A stretch of DNA of 64,000 bases, taken from positions 1 to 64,000 of the forward strand of contig PBDF01000011.1 in assembly GCA_002717285.1 (NCBI GenBank). Direction: 5' to 3'. The position numbers were made by a program, and so were the translations under genes. The notes beneath the pieces were generated by a model. It had not been told where the DNA came from, made no database searches, and saw nothing but the letters and a program-made list of their open reading frames with translations. Source of the DNA: Magnetovibrio sp. GTDB taxonomy: Bacteria > Pseudomonadota > Alphaproteobacteria > Rhodospirillales_A > JABHCV01. Each line of letters starts with the position of its first letter. The first letter of the stretch is position 1. Of the stretch, positions 9,601 to 16,994 are shown one piece after another.

Positions 9601-12342
9601 AGACTTCGCTAACGTCAGATAGCCCTCGGCTTTAGCAAGAACGGTGTCGGCTGAGGCAAGAGCCTGATTTGCTAGAAGAGCTTCATTTAGTTCCTTGTCA
9701 TAACTGGCTACTGCCGCATCTACATCGCTCTGAGCAGAAGCTACTTCTGCGCTCTCCTTACTAACCAGAGCAAAAGCAGTATTGGTACGAGTTTGCAGGC
9801 CTGCATGAGCATCCGTGAACAAAGTTTGCAAACCAGTCTGAAAATCGAGCTCTGCTTGTGCATTTGCAATCAGCTGATCCTGCAATGTGTTAAAAGCTTC
9901 AAGAAGCACACCTTGCAAATTATCGGCATTAGCTGCTTTGACTGCCTTTGCATCATTGAGAGCTGATTGCGCTGTGGTGACATCACTAGTTGCGCCAGTC
10001 TTTAGAGTCGCCAACTCGCTTAGAGCATCAGAAAGGCTCTGGTGCTTAGCAACAGCAACAGCTTTATCAACTAGCTCGTTGACTAATACTGAGCGTGCAG
10101 CCAAAACTACATTTGCAGCAGCACTCGCCTGAGACGTTTCTGTTTGGGCATTTGCAGCCGCCGTATTACGGGCAGCCTGCGCAGCAGTCACAGCGCTGGC
10201 TGCAGCTCCATCACGATAATCATCCGCTGCTTGCCGAAATTCCTGTGCTGAACCAATGCTCTGAGACGCATTAACGGAGGCTTTTTCTGAAATGCTTACT
10301 TTTTCGGTAATTTCAAGCAAGACTGCTAAAGCAGATGCATCCGAGGAAACTGTTAGCTGATAAGTGCTGAAAGCTTCACCAGCATCTTTTAGATGGTCTT
10401 GCGCTAAATTTGCTTTTGAAGTCGCCAGCGCTGCCTTAGTCAGGACATTTGCGGCTACTGTCTCGTCAATGGTTTCATGAGCGGCGACAGATGACTCATG
10501 GGCAGAGTTGATCGCCAATTCAGCGGCAGTAAATGTAGAGGAAACAGCATCTTTAAAAGTCTGTGGCGTAGCAGCATCTGCCAAAAGGTTTTTAAGATTT
10601 GTTGTTGCGCCTGTTACATCATCTAAAATCGAGCGAAGTTTTGCGTAGTTTAAGCCAGAAGTTCCTGCATCAAGTTGGGTGTTAACATGCCCGCCCATGG
10701 ATGAAGCCGCTACGGACATGGCGTTATTGTAATTTCCGCCTGTTGCCGCAGCAACAGCATCAGCGGTGACCAAGGGGGCGGCAGCCGTCACAGCATCAAT
10801 GATCGTACGAACATTAATAGCCGCCGTTGACAATTCAGCCCCCATGTCTAGCGCATCACGTAAATTTTTAGGTACTTTTGCACCACTTGAAGCTAAAACT
10901 GCAGCAGCTTGGTTGACTTTCGCCATAACCGACGCGGCAGCTGAAATAGCTGCTGCTGCATTCAAGGCATTAAGAGGAGAAATAATTACGTTAGCAACAG
11001 CTGTTGCTTGGGTTGTTGTTAACCCGGTGCTTTCACTTGCCAGGCTAGCAGTCGCAGAGGCCTGGATAGAAATGGATTGTTGTGCTGCCTCAAATTCAGC
11101 CGCAGCTGCCGTCTGACTAGCCATAGTAATGGTTGTAATAGCATTCCCAAAAGCGCTGACTTCAGATGAAAATCCTGGGTTGAACTCTTGTTGTAAGTCT
11201 TTTCGAATTTGATCATGAAAATCTGGCGGCAACCTTGGCTCACGCAAAAGATGCTCTAGATGCTTATGAGCCTCCTTGATATGAAGCATGTGGTGACGCT
11301 GTTGTTCGACTCCTTTTTCAATTGCCTCCTTGAGCCCTTTGTTCATCTCCTCTAGTTGTTGAACCTGGGGTAATGTCAACGGAGGTTGAGGTGGCTCTGC
11401 GGAAGGATTGGTGCCTTGCGAGGAAGCACCGGGCAGGCTTGTTACAACACTACCGTATGTCTCTGCAATCTGTTCCGGACTACGTATGACAGGATTGGAA
11501 GGCGCTGTATTAGCGCTGGTGATTGTAACAGTCGCGCCTACTTGGCTAATTACAACCGTTCCAGCATCATTTGTTATAACGGCTTCACCAACTTGTCCGT
11601 CCGCATCAGGTAGAAGTGTAATTGAGTTTTCCTTGCTTGTTCCACCAACACTGCCTGCAATAGTTGTTCCTCGAATGCCAATGGTCGCCATAGGCGTCTC
11701 AAGAACTGCCGCATCCGGCGCGGTTTTTGCTATTTGACCGCTTACGAATGAGAACGTTCCGCTGAGTACTCCCACGGCCATCGAGCCTTCCTGCTCGGCT
11801 GGGTCATAGACCATCTCGTCTAGAACCATTCGGCCATCAGCCCCAAGCGAAAATTCTGACTCATCAAGAAATTCAATGCCAATAGCTCCATCGGCACCTG
11901 TGATGACGGTGTCACCTTGATAAACTGGACTGCCTTTGGCAACACTTTCTCGACTGCCATCAGAACGTTCAATTTCAACGGACCCCTCAATCGTTTTAAT
12001 TTCGCCAATGGGATCAGTTACCGACGCCTCACCTGCCTGCGCATGCTGTCCAGGGGCAAGGGGGCCCGATAGATGCGCAACAATATTGGCAGAAATGCTA
12101 AGTCCACTTGCGGTGGTTAAAGACGGTGGATTGTCAGAACTAAAATACCCCCGAACGAGGACCTGTTCTCCGTTTTGCCCAGTAATCAACAAATCTGGAC
12201 CGGAACGTGAGAAATCAGCACGCGTCAACCACTCTCCAGCGGGTATTAAAACAACCGGAGCTTCCGTTGCTAAAACAACCGCAACATCTGCTACACTTAA
12301 AGTGCTATTCTTTGTATCATCAATAGAATCATAAATAGCCAA
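1..12342 (-). CDS. Giant FecR / Ala-rich / cadherin-like / RTX protein (C-terminus beyond left edge)
   Basis: A single open frame of 4114 codons with no stop where I checked it; it is in frame at both ends and continues past the left edge. The start is TTG at 12342, because an in-frame TAA lies at 12372-12370, there is no ATG nearby, and AAAGGTGG sits about 10 nt upstream. Order of parts: FecR-like domain (about residues 115-235, ending in the motif ATIGIRGTT); His/Glu-rich helix (315-388); a very long Ala-rich, probably helical region (about 390-3090) interrupted by small beta modules; six cadherin-like repeats (about 3090-3745); RTX nonapeptides of the GGxGxDxLT type at the end of the window. 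No N-terminal signal peptide is visible. Proteins with RTX ends are typically exported by type I secretion and fold on binding calcium outside the cell. The TolC-family gene at 12881 is the likely outer-membrane partner; an ABC exporter and adaptor are not seen here. It is probably an adhesin or cell-surface fibre; the function is inferred. Confidence 0.9.
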   Translation of the reverse strand, partial: MAIYDSIDDTKNSTLSVADVAVVLATEAPVVLIPAGEWLTRADFSRSGPDLLITGQNGEQVLVRGYFSSDNPPSLTTASGLSISANIVAHLSGPLAPGQHAQAGEASVTDPIGEIKTIEGSVEIERSDGSRESVAKGSPVYQGDTVITGADGAIGIEFLDESEFSLGADGRMVLDEMVYDPAEQEGSMAVGVLSGTFSFVSGQIAKTAPDAAVLETPMATIGIRGTTIAGSVGGTSKENSITLLPDADGQVGEAVITNDAGTVVISQVGATVTITSANTAPSNPVIRSPEQIAETYGSVVTSLPGASSQGTNPSAEPPQPPLTLPQVQQLEEMNKGLKEAIEKGVEQQRHHMLHIKEAHKHLEHLLREPRLPPDFHDQIRKDLQQEFNPGFSSEVSAFGNAITTITMASQTAAAAEFEAAQQSISIQASATASLASESTGLTTTQATAVANVIISPLNALNAAAAISAAASVMAKVNQAAAVLASSGAKVPKNLRDALDMGAELSTAAINVRTIIDAVTAAAPLVTADAVAAATGGNYNNAMSVAASSMGGHVNTQLDAGTSGLNYAKLRSILDDVTGATTNLKNLLADAATPQTFKDAVSSTFTAAELAINSAHESSVAAHETIDETVAANVLTKAALATSKANLAQDHLKDAGEAFSTYQLTVSSDASALAVLLEITEKVSISEKASVNASQSIGSAQEFRQAADDYRDGAAASAVTAAQAARNTAAANAQTETSQASAAANVVLAARSVLVNELVDKAVAVAKHQSLSDALSELATLKTGATSDVTTAQSALNDAKAVKAANADNLQGVLLEAFNTLQDQLIANAQAELDFQTGLQTLFTDAHAGLQTRTNTAFALVSKESAEVASAQSDVDAAVASYDKELNEALLANQALASADTVLAKAEGYLTLAKSAAQAEAQVIFNNLVAEIQTATDTVATQSIIAEQASESAQLYARVGNDPVTGARYAQKDLAESFAKKAGGAAQEDTVRLTGTVEDGDTVTLKVNNNTFTYNVTKANINSAVAANSASGGPYISDLEALEILLVEAINADGSLSAIVEAIQEHETGEYGVFKVRALSRPGEFTLSVMHSNGGLTNDNGATVSTTTASASGAQQAAASALATAIEVQKDLIHLSKNPDLSSNSDAVAARVDKLASIEATVQAAQKSVALANAAAKTAWAASDLADIINPTPHPADAALSILATQVQTESKAKKAEEQQQAAAKLAASQSAAAEIQKTASEFTSLATASEAADSIVKSLIAVNGIVTASAGASDGKIILTSNIAGMVLDVDLKVKGGAKAGLVNQTESTASSAQVDLMTISGAPKSGAEFTLTYSAKQISTVTISGTGEAGDVYSITVNGKVYTYKSTGLEKNISDIRTGLVNVLSKNKDVSIEASDINNEITLTAKNSGVAFTVSATASNVSGGTADNFLQVRNSSINLNKTEFTFKVSDTGGDLSASDSALIAAINQSSILSGARGAALKSSAEAAVAKSLASQAEGRNDATAANAAATLAEAAAAKALATSNAAATAAANAQSLADSATSAANGAKAASRVAEQASNAAASAAQGATAALNASLSAAASATDARAASDLQKAQDEAAEFAANAAAAAKATEDAARADAQAAAEQAAIDRAAAEDLASKQAEVFSVTASEQKVLAKSLSEQAVLAAKNVNVTLAESLAVKAQAAADAAQAAANAAMDVALGKGINALNFAQAATGSATEAKGFAGAADAAAEIAANSAQAVSDWTGGDASANRLAAVKAAASAASTAESTAKAAATAASDLSKVIEATVAPNVAKAAAEAAVASRTGSLAKVIAKRAAADDGNDANDSQIELVWDSAVTQARQALADAKLALADAKSAADTAAAALVVAETRATNAAAAATQASAASGQAAEASGFASSFEIGAQTAAQSLADARLEDIDGVITAQLTKAASQAATASQQASLTKTIADAFVAGTATGVYTLADATAAETAAVAAAAAAKEAMFDVVDGLGVTLSDPNSLTEAASKIKTAIDTAEALDDINLSAISTQPTVALIAAQATADASQNALLSSLKADLDTLSQSIANAVASSAKSSAQQDVAEAAVNDANLLAALQKTAAESELNALQADAQAEANKAIAAKAAALSDAAIASARASDAQAALDASEAAQTFAMSAAQAVLDAAAGLTAAASAKVIAESEAGDAQAALNAASVVASVDPEVYQTVFQANARAQKALSSAKEAFVDAQAALVTTNAASSAAAVEAAKASTAISTAGITEATVRAANNAAITANNLATTATTAANLAVNAANAAAALDYQEDGSTAVDFSALTITEVEAKVEAAMTFAGNAKTAANNSEVAAKLANGQLANALDSTETRQETQKAADAAQAAFLQGAKDKAISSAAEAQAQAVTAGEETVKAEAGLAKALVSIKANTVAIEALEAAVDAKAHVEIVTIGDSVDSGDVYTVRINGHNVSYTVQSGDDQTAVRNGLASAINSDSSTSLIVLASGKGAGTLHLTGVVQGVALDVTTSVTDNNSDGNDTITDAVTTQLAFMATTIQTALSQTKTQAATAVTALNANDTVAAKNAADAAFAALKNASTILGVSGESAAEITASIKTAALSAAAKTYNEIEDLATALGVNVPQAIDGSLSSQADALAISIKEATAAITADPNATKMAKSLIVSANDDVDLWLVNVKAAERSATETKTAADNALAQANVASASGDQLFDLQKQANIDGFDAAYQDVLSSDAAADLSASEAQAAAVRALGEAKIAVNAVKSALSIATTYEAKLATTENSDNPDVTITNALSSATSTATTAETTITNAITSLANGAQDSGATVATSLNGVITALGNVIAVTQQNFMLVIGSSESGGVDVANVSAGDSFVVSLTDANNSTATLTVTVPDDAKTLAVIRTSIAEAINSGFSALTAVNGFNDDEINVTITNPGHRYSLATNSNHISSFENGTEGVLGALVTGLQSASSIASTIQSAVTDAFSAAAITQSRVDAFVDDLGDASDASLAADFTATLASFNSATTDQEKINAINAGKAIVSTAESHITIATDAADTASSAAELAVAQQAAAEQGAAQAIAGQEQFEQFVSKASEELALVVAREAANAVPIANDDAGGGAEDGGAIIINVLADDTRTDLAQLTDPSIASVGKAQNGTVVIQAQADTITLGGLSHGDAFSVTISGATLTFNVSGSDVSAIRSNIIDTINKDASLNAVVTAEAVNGGTDQFILTALDLGTPFKTAVSGGSSSVSTTTANGSVVYTPNKNFFGQDTFTYTASNNLGDNSSYDSANVTVTVSPTNDGPVAKADFGTAANAMAPVIINLLSNDIDVDADTLTVSNIGDLKLSSDNSDASATGTISETGGVVTFKPAKGAFDALRAGQSVDLKFDYTVTDGVLTSSNTVTITVSGTNDVPVAKSGISVSGNEDTEISGTALASDADNTAAELMFSLAAGGAPENGSVVIQQNGSFIYTPNSNFYGSDKFTYRVQDSDGAFDTETIAISVASVNDVPTAVADKGAASGQQTITLPVLANDSDVDGGTLTLVSVGANTSPVYGHASISNNAISYVADTEATKKLAAGEAAVDTFDYVVSDGQGGATTQTVTVTVSGINDAPNAIDDTASVNESGTVAIDALKNDTDSDAADKITILTFQQGDKGVVTMNDDATFTYTPNAAAVNSLSSSQSVNDTFTYQATDGISSDGATITVNIQGENDSPVAVADFNTVGATSKLSVDAANGLLSNDSDVDSVDVIGKTVKITSVAGATGDAEDGYTFISSNGASVVIQGDGSYTYDPTGVEDFQLLSDLQVVDDKIEYTITDTDGVSVTAIATISVNGVLRGVSGTSSLALREGVADVIVGTDEAESTNLIGTFESGLDKIDLRQGADVLNLGGKDDVITAFNTETIRAGAGDDTINLVDNVTQVIDGGAGDDTLDASKLSQQSGLSILLQDEELKETENNVLGIINVENVKGSNLDDAITGNKSANKLLGGAGDDVLSGGGGDDLISGGSGSNTAFYNSPMANYRFSASTAGLLVSDAVGADGSDTLVGIESLAFSDGIIKVSLVEGKYTLSGTSLADDITVDSNISITLQGGSGDDVLTGGSGNDTLSGQAGNDVLTGGTGDDVLT
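1100..3070 (-). repeat. Six tandem cadherin-like / VCBS-type repeats inside the giant protein
   Basis: Within the giant frame the pattern (N)DxPVAxxD...LxNDxDxD recurs with starts near 3050, 2465, 2135, 1850, 1545 and 1230. The repeats are about 100 residues each. The first interval is longer because it also carries one of the GDxYxVxING beta modules (near 2860). Such repeats form extended beta-sandwich stalks in large bacterial surface proteins. Confidence 0.8.
3080..11170 (-). repeat. Ala-rich helical region with interspersed beta modules
   Basis: About 2700 residues of the giant protein are dominated by Ala with Ser, Thr, Lys, Glu, Asp and Gln, and have almost no Pro or Cys, as expected of long helices or coiled coils. 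The region is broken by related beta modules of about 80-100 residues containing GDxYxVxVNG-like and VRNGLxxAIN-like motifs, near 9350, 8310, 5030 and 3770 (a partial copy near 8500, and a further copy near 2860). The alternation of helix blocks and modules looks like the product of repeated duplication. Confidence 0.75.
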
Positions 12343-12880
12343 GTAAACAGCCCACCTTTGAACAACACGTTACAAGAGCGGTGGAGAATATTTTATTACG
12401 TAAAAACAAAGTGAAAGCTCTGATTTGGCTGCCAACATTCGTTTTATTAATATAATAATTCTTCAGTGCTTCCAACTCTAACTAGAAACTACTGTAAGGA
12501 TACACTAAATATGAATAAAATCCAACCCTTTCAGGGCTTTGCATAGAAAATACGAACTAATTTCCTACCAGTTCTGATTGGATGTTTTTTAATGTAAACC
12601 CTTAATATTCTATTTTTTTTAAACTCATTGTTTTTTCTAAGCAGAAGCTGACTAGCAAAATATCAATAATATTTTAAAGTATGTGTTTTATGTGACGAAT
12701 TAATGGCCCATTTTTCCATTGATACAGCTGTAATTTATCTATTTACTGAAGTCGACCAAGTGTATGTTGGCGCCTTTACCCAACGGACTTATGGACTTTC
12801 TGTAATAGCTATATAAACGTTGAAAATACCAAAATTTAATTTCCGTCAAATACTAACGTTACTTATTGGATCATCAGAGT
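12343..12880. other. Intergenic leader between the TolC-family gene and the giant gene
   Basis: 538 bases without a convincing gene, AT-rich, probably the leader of the giant gene on the minus strand. It contains an 11-nt palindrome (TTGGCTGCCAA, 12425-12435) about 80 nt upstream of the giant start, which could be a regulator site, and a short CCCT-ttc-AGGG hairpin near 12525. I could not assign a convincing -35/-10 pair. The separation suggests that the giant gene has its own control. Confidence 0.4.
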
Positions 12881-14197
12881 TCAAAAGGACTGCGAGAGCC
12901 ACTCCAAGTCCAAACGTCCTATGGCTTCGAGTAATTCGTAAGCTTTCGAAACTGTATTCGTCTCCGCAGCTACTGCTTCGCTTAGGGTATTTATCAATTT
13001 AGTTTCCTGTGCAAGAACATCCATCAATGAACGACGTCCCAAATCGCGTTCCTCTCTAGTATGTTTCAGCAACTCTTGTGCAATTATCGTTTTGCTGACC
13101 AGTAGGGTTGCACTTTGATGCGCCACCAACAAACCATTCCACTTATTTTTAACTTGCTCCTCGATTTGGTCCTTAACCTCTACTAACCTACGAGCTGTAG
13201 CTTCACGTTCTTTTTTAGTTGCTTGTAATTGTCTTACTGAAGATAAACCAAAATTAAAATCGTAGGCGACCTCAAGCTTTACCATGTATTCCCCCTGATA
13301 CCCTTTAGTCCCAGAGGCATCAACTTTATGCTTAGTGCTTGATACGAAGTTTACAGATGGAAACAACTCATTCGCTCTAGTTTCTGCAACTGTTGCTGAC
13401 GCAAGCTTTACTCCAAACTTAGAGGACGCAAGTCGAGGATTGTTTTCTTGGGCAATTTTGATGGCCTCACTGAGAGATATTGGAAGCAGTTGCGTTGGAA
13501 TTTTAAGCTTAAGTGAACTAATATTGCTTTGCGGATAGTCGCCAAAAATAGCTTTATGCCTATCCAAAGCGGCGTCAGCCTCTTCTTTAATTTTTATTCG
13601 CAAGGCCTCAGCATCGACAAGTTGAGACTTTGCTTGAAGGACATCTGCTGAAAATCCCGATCCTTCCTGAACCCTAGTGTCCTCAAGTTCGGTTTGCAAT
13701 TTAATGTTAGAGACTGACTGTGTGGCATACTCAAGTTTTCTTTGGGTAAGATAAACATCTAAAAGAGCAGAAATACCCTCTAACAAAAGAGTCTGCTTCG
13801 CCATCTCAAGATTTTCATTTGCCTGTCTAAACATTAGGCGAGCAGACTCTATGGCTGCGCTCGATGCACCAAAATTCCAGAGCTGTTGCGTCAATTTAAG
13901 ATCAATCTCACGAGAAGGCATACTGGTATTGGCGCTCTCAAATTTATTCTGCGCTTCATATCCATAATGAGAAGTTACATTCAACGTCGGATAACGAACT
14001 CCAATGGCTGCCTTGGCCCGGTCTCGTGCCGCTGCTAAATCTCCCTCAGCAGCCCTAATTCTGTTGTGTTGAGCAAGTAGTGTCGTGAGAGTCAGATTAA
14101 GATCTTCCGCCCGTACAAACTGCACTTGGCCTACAAACAACAATACCAAAGCAAAGGCCACAGTACAGTATCTGAAGCCCTTTAACAAAAACATCAT
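12881..14197 (-). CDS. TolC-family outer membrane efflux/secretion protein
   Basis: Outer-membrane channel of the TolC family, 438 residues from the chosen ATG. The N-terminus is a signal peptide (MMFLLKGF then a hydrophobic run to VRA, with cleavage expected before ED, near residue 30). Two long repeated helical halves follow; the ALNxP-type signature is replaced by TLLAQHNRIRAAEGDLAAAR in the first half and AIKIAQENNPRLASSK in the second. The frame is open to a GTG at 14242, but the ATG at 14197 gives a normal-length signal peptide. Neither start has a strong ribosome site. It lies on the same strand as, and upstream of, the giant RTX-type gene, so it is most simply the channel for a type I secretion system exporting that protein. 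A general drug-efflux role cannot be excluded because no ABC or adaptor gene is adjacent in the window. Confidence 0.85.
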   Translation of the reverse strand: MMFLLKGFRYCTVAFALVLLFVGQVQFVRAEDLNLTLTTLLAQHNRIRAAEGDLAAARDRAKAAIGVRYPTLNVTSHYGYEAQNKFESANTSMPSREIDLKLTQQLWNFGASSAAIESARLMFRQANENLEMAKQTLLLEGISALLDVYLTQRKLEYATQSVSNIKLQTELEDTRVQEGSGFSADVLQAKSQLVDAEALRIKIKEEADAALDRHKAIFGDYPQSNISSLKLKIPTQLLPISLSEAIKIAQENNPRLASSKFGVKLASATVAETRANELFPSVNFVSSTKHKVDASGTKGYQGEYMVKLEVAYDFNFGLSSVRQLQATKKEREATARRLVEVKDQIEEQVKNKWNGLLVAHQSATLLVSKTIIAQELLKHTREERDLGRRSLMDVLAQETKLINTLSEAVAAETNTVSKAYELLEAIGRLDLEWLSQSF

Positions 14198-14242
14198 CAA
14201 TGAAACGGCTCGCCAAAATTTTTCAAACGTTATCAAATACAC

Positions 14243-14588
14243 TTAAAATATTAAACACAAACCTTATAGAGTATTATAATGTCAAAAAATAACAACATAT
14301 TGAGAAATTTGTGGAAATTCAGGAATTATTTTGATCAGATAGTATAATTTCAATTGATGTTTTGTGATATCAACAAGAAAGCTGCCTACCCAGAGATCTC
14401 CTGGTGAGGTCGATCATTTTCAATTTTTCAGAGATTTCCTTAACGGAATTATCAGGTTTTAAAACTCTGATTGCTCATAAACTAAAGAACTTGCCTTTGG
14501 CAGAGAGAAAAGAACCGCTAATTAATTCACCCTTATCTTTGTAAACATAATTTTAGAAATCTACACTAAAATTTTTTATTATTCATTC
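14243..14588. other. Intergenic region after pheT
   Basis: 346 AT-rich bases between the end of pheT and the start of the TolC-family gene, both on the minus strand. No gene, no strong hairpin with a T-run and no clear promoter were recognised. It presumably holds the 3' end of the pheT message and the promoter of the TolC-family gene. Confidence 0.3.
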
Positions 14589-16994
14589 TTACGATCTTAA
14601 TATACCGCCAGTAGTTTTTTCTACAACTGCAATAATCTTATTACAAACTGCATTTATTTCCGCATCCGTTAGGGTTTTTTCGCTTGGCTGTAGAGTAATA
14701 TTGAGTGCTAAAGACTTTCGTCCTTCGCCCAAATTTCCTCCTTGAAATAAATCAAAGGCTGTAACGTCACTTATCAGATCTTTGTCCGCAGACAAAGCTG
14801 CCTGCATAAGAACTCCAGCACTTACATCTTCATCAACAACGAATGCAAGATCACGGTTCACAGGGTGGAAGGGCGAAAGCTGAACCAGGGGCCTCGTTGT
14901 GCCCTTGAATCTTTTTTGTATTGGCAGATTATCCAAATAAACCTCAAAACCAGCTACTGGCCCTTTAACATTTAATTTAGCCAAAACGTTCGGATGAATT
15001 TCACCAAAAACAGCAAGAATATTTTTCTGCCCCAGATTAAGCATTCCTGAGCGGCCTGGGTGATACCAATCTGGTGCTTTAAAGAACGTTTGCAAATTGT
15101 TTGTCGGCACTCCGGCAGCTCCAAGGGCGGCAAGAGCATCTGCCTTGGCATCAAAAACATCAACATTTCTTGGGCTCTCAGCCCAATTTCGACGACCACT
15201 TCTACCAGAGCGAATGCCTGAAGCAACTATTTCCTGACCATTTGCACTATCATTTTTAAATTGGGGGCCAACCTCGAACAACGAACAGTCGGTAATTCCC
15301 CTGTCTGCGTTACGTCCAGCTGCTGTAATTAGGTTGGGCAAGATTGATGGTCGCATGGTGTTCAAATCAGCGCTGATCGGGTTAACTAATTTCAAAATCT
15401 CTATACCACCGCCAAACAACCTAGCCTGTTCATCAGCCATAAAGGATACAGTTACAGCCTCAACAAGACCACTTGCAGCAAGTGAACGGCGCACTTGAGC
15501 ACGGCGATTCTGGTCAAAATTCCAAGCCGCCTTAGGAATTACCTCTGCTCGCTTCATTGGAGTTGTCGGTATCTTGTCATAACCAAAAACCCTGACAATT
15601 TCCTCTACTAGACAAGCCTCCCCAACAATGTCATTACGCCAAGAAGGGGCAAAGACATTCCATTCTCTCCCTGAGTCAAAAACCTCAAATCCAAGCACTT
15701 CGAAGATGCGCTTCATTTCTTTCTGTTCAACATCTACTCCAGCCAGCTCCTTTATGCGAGTTGGACGAAAAATAATTGGCGATTTAGATTTTGGTGCTGA
15801 CCCAACACTAACAAACTCAGAAGCCTCACCACCACAAATGTCCAAAATCAGCTTACTGGCAATCTGCATGCCAGGTTCCAAAAACTGAGCGTCGACGCCT
15901 CGTTCAAATCTGAATCTGGCATCCGATTGTAAGTTTAACTTTCGCCCGGTTGTGGCTGTACGGATTGAGTCAAACAAGGCCGCCTCGACAAAAACATTAA
16001 CGGTATCCTCCGTACATCCGCTGGCTGCGCCCCCCATTACCCCAGCTATGGCTCCAGCACATTTCTCATCTGCTATAACAGTCATTTCAGAGTCTAGCTC
16101 ATATTCCTTACCGTCAATACCAATGATTTTCTCACCATGTTTAGCCATACGCACATGAATATCACCTTGCAATTTATCAGCGTCAAAAACATGCAAGGGG
16201 CGACAATGCTCAATTGTCATTAAGTTGGTAATATCAACTAAGGCAGAAATTGGCCTCAGGCCAACCGCAGTCAGCCGATCTTGAAGCCATTTGGGACTTG
16301 CAACATTACTCACGCCCCGAAAATAGCGACCCAAAAACTTTGGACAAGCATCAACATGTTGGTCATCCAAATCAATGAGAACCTTAATTGGGCTCTTGAA
16401 AGCTCCTTTGATTGACCAATTATTCAGCGGCTTCAGGGTTCCAAGACCCAGCGCTGCAAGATCGCGAGCAATGCCGCGCACTCCAAGGCAATCCCCCCGA
16501 TTAGGAGTTATGGCAATATCTATCACTGGATCACTAAGGCCCATTGCGTCAACTACGCTATCACCAATGACAGACTCGTCAGCAAGCTCAACAATTCCCT
16601 CGTGTCCGTCGCTCAAACCCATCTCCCTTTCGGAAAGCAACATGCCATTACTGAGTACACCACGTATTTTTGCCTTCTTCAAAGTTACGTCTATACCAGG
16701 CACGTATGATCCACTGCCTGCATACACACACTTTAAGTTCAAACGAACATTATCAGCCCCGCAAACAACTTCAACTATCTCAGACCCGTTATCAACCAGA
16801 CAAACTTGAAGTTTATCCGCATCCGGATGCTTATTTATTTCTTTAATTTGTCCTACAACCAAACCCCCTAGATCCTTTGAACGATCAAAGACACCCTCAA
16901 TCTCCAAACCTAGCATAGTTAACTTTTCAGTAATTTTATTTAAGGGGGCATCTGTCTCTAAATGCTCCTTCAGCCATGAAAGAGTGACTTTCAT
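14589..16994 (-). CDS. pheT: Phenylalanine-tRNA ligase beta subunit
   Basis: Large subunit of the cytoplasmic alpha2-beta2 PheRS that charges tRNA-Phe; 801 residues, the usual length for the bacterial protein. It opens with [12 protein letters not shown], followed by a tRNA-binding (EMAP-like) domain around residues 40-150 (motif [14 protein letters not shown]), the B3/B4 editing region in the middle (motif RFERGVD near 360), the B5 domain and an inactive synthetase-like core. The C-terminal ferredoxin-fold anticodon-binding domain carries [18 protein letters not shown]. The start overlaps the pheS stop by 4 nt (ATGA), so the two subunits are translationally coupled. No anomalies were seen. 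Confidence 0.97.
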   Translation of the reverse strand: MKVTLSWLKEHLETDAPLNKITEKLTMLGLEIEGVFDRSKDLGGLVVGQIKEINKHPDADKLQVCLVDNGSEIVEVVCGADNVRLNLKCVYAGSGSYVPGIDVTLKKAKIRGVLSNGMLLSEREMGLSDGHEGIVELADESVIGDSVVDAMGLSDPVIDIAITPNRGDCLGVRGIARDLAALGLGTLKPLNNWSIKGAFKSPIKVLIDLDDQHVDACPKFLGRYFRGVSNVASPKWLQDRLTAVGLRPISALVDITNLMTIEHCRPLHVFDADKLQGDIHVRMAKHGEKIIGIDGKEYELDSEMTVIADEKCAGAIAGVMGGAASGCTEDTVNVFVEAALFDSIRTATTGRKLNLQSDARFRFERGVDAQFLEPGMQIASKLILDICGGEASEFVSVGSAPKSKSPIIFRPTRIKELAGVDVEQKEMKRIFEVLGFEVFDSGREWNVFAPSWRNDIVGEACLVEEIVRVFGYDKIPTTPMKRAEVIPKAAWNFDQNRRAQVRRSLAASGLVEAVTVSFMADEQARLFGGGIEILKLVNPISADLNTMRPSILPNLITAAGRNADRGITDCSLFEVGPQFKNDSANGQEIVASGIRSGRSGRRNWAESPRNVDVFDAKADALAALGAAGVPTNNLQTFFKAPDWYHPGRSGMLNLGQKNILAVFGEIHPNVLAKLNVKGPVAGFEVYLDNLPIQKRFKGTTRPLVQLSPFHPVNRDLAFVVDEDVSAGVLMQAALSADKDLISDVTAFDLFQGGNLGEGRKSLALNITLQPSEKTLTDAEINAVCNKIIAVVEKTTGGILRS

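Noticed and set aside
1..12342. Many plus-strand and alternative minus-strand open frames of 60-170 codons across the first 12 kb
   Set aside because: They are shadows of the Ala-rich, repetitive giant gene; they lack ribosome sites and have biased composition (Ala/Ser/Thr runs) that follows from the antisense of its codons.
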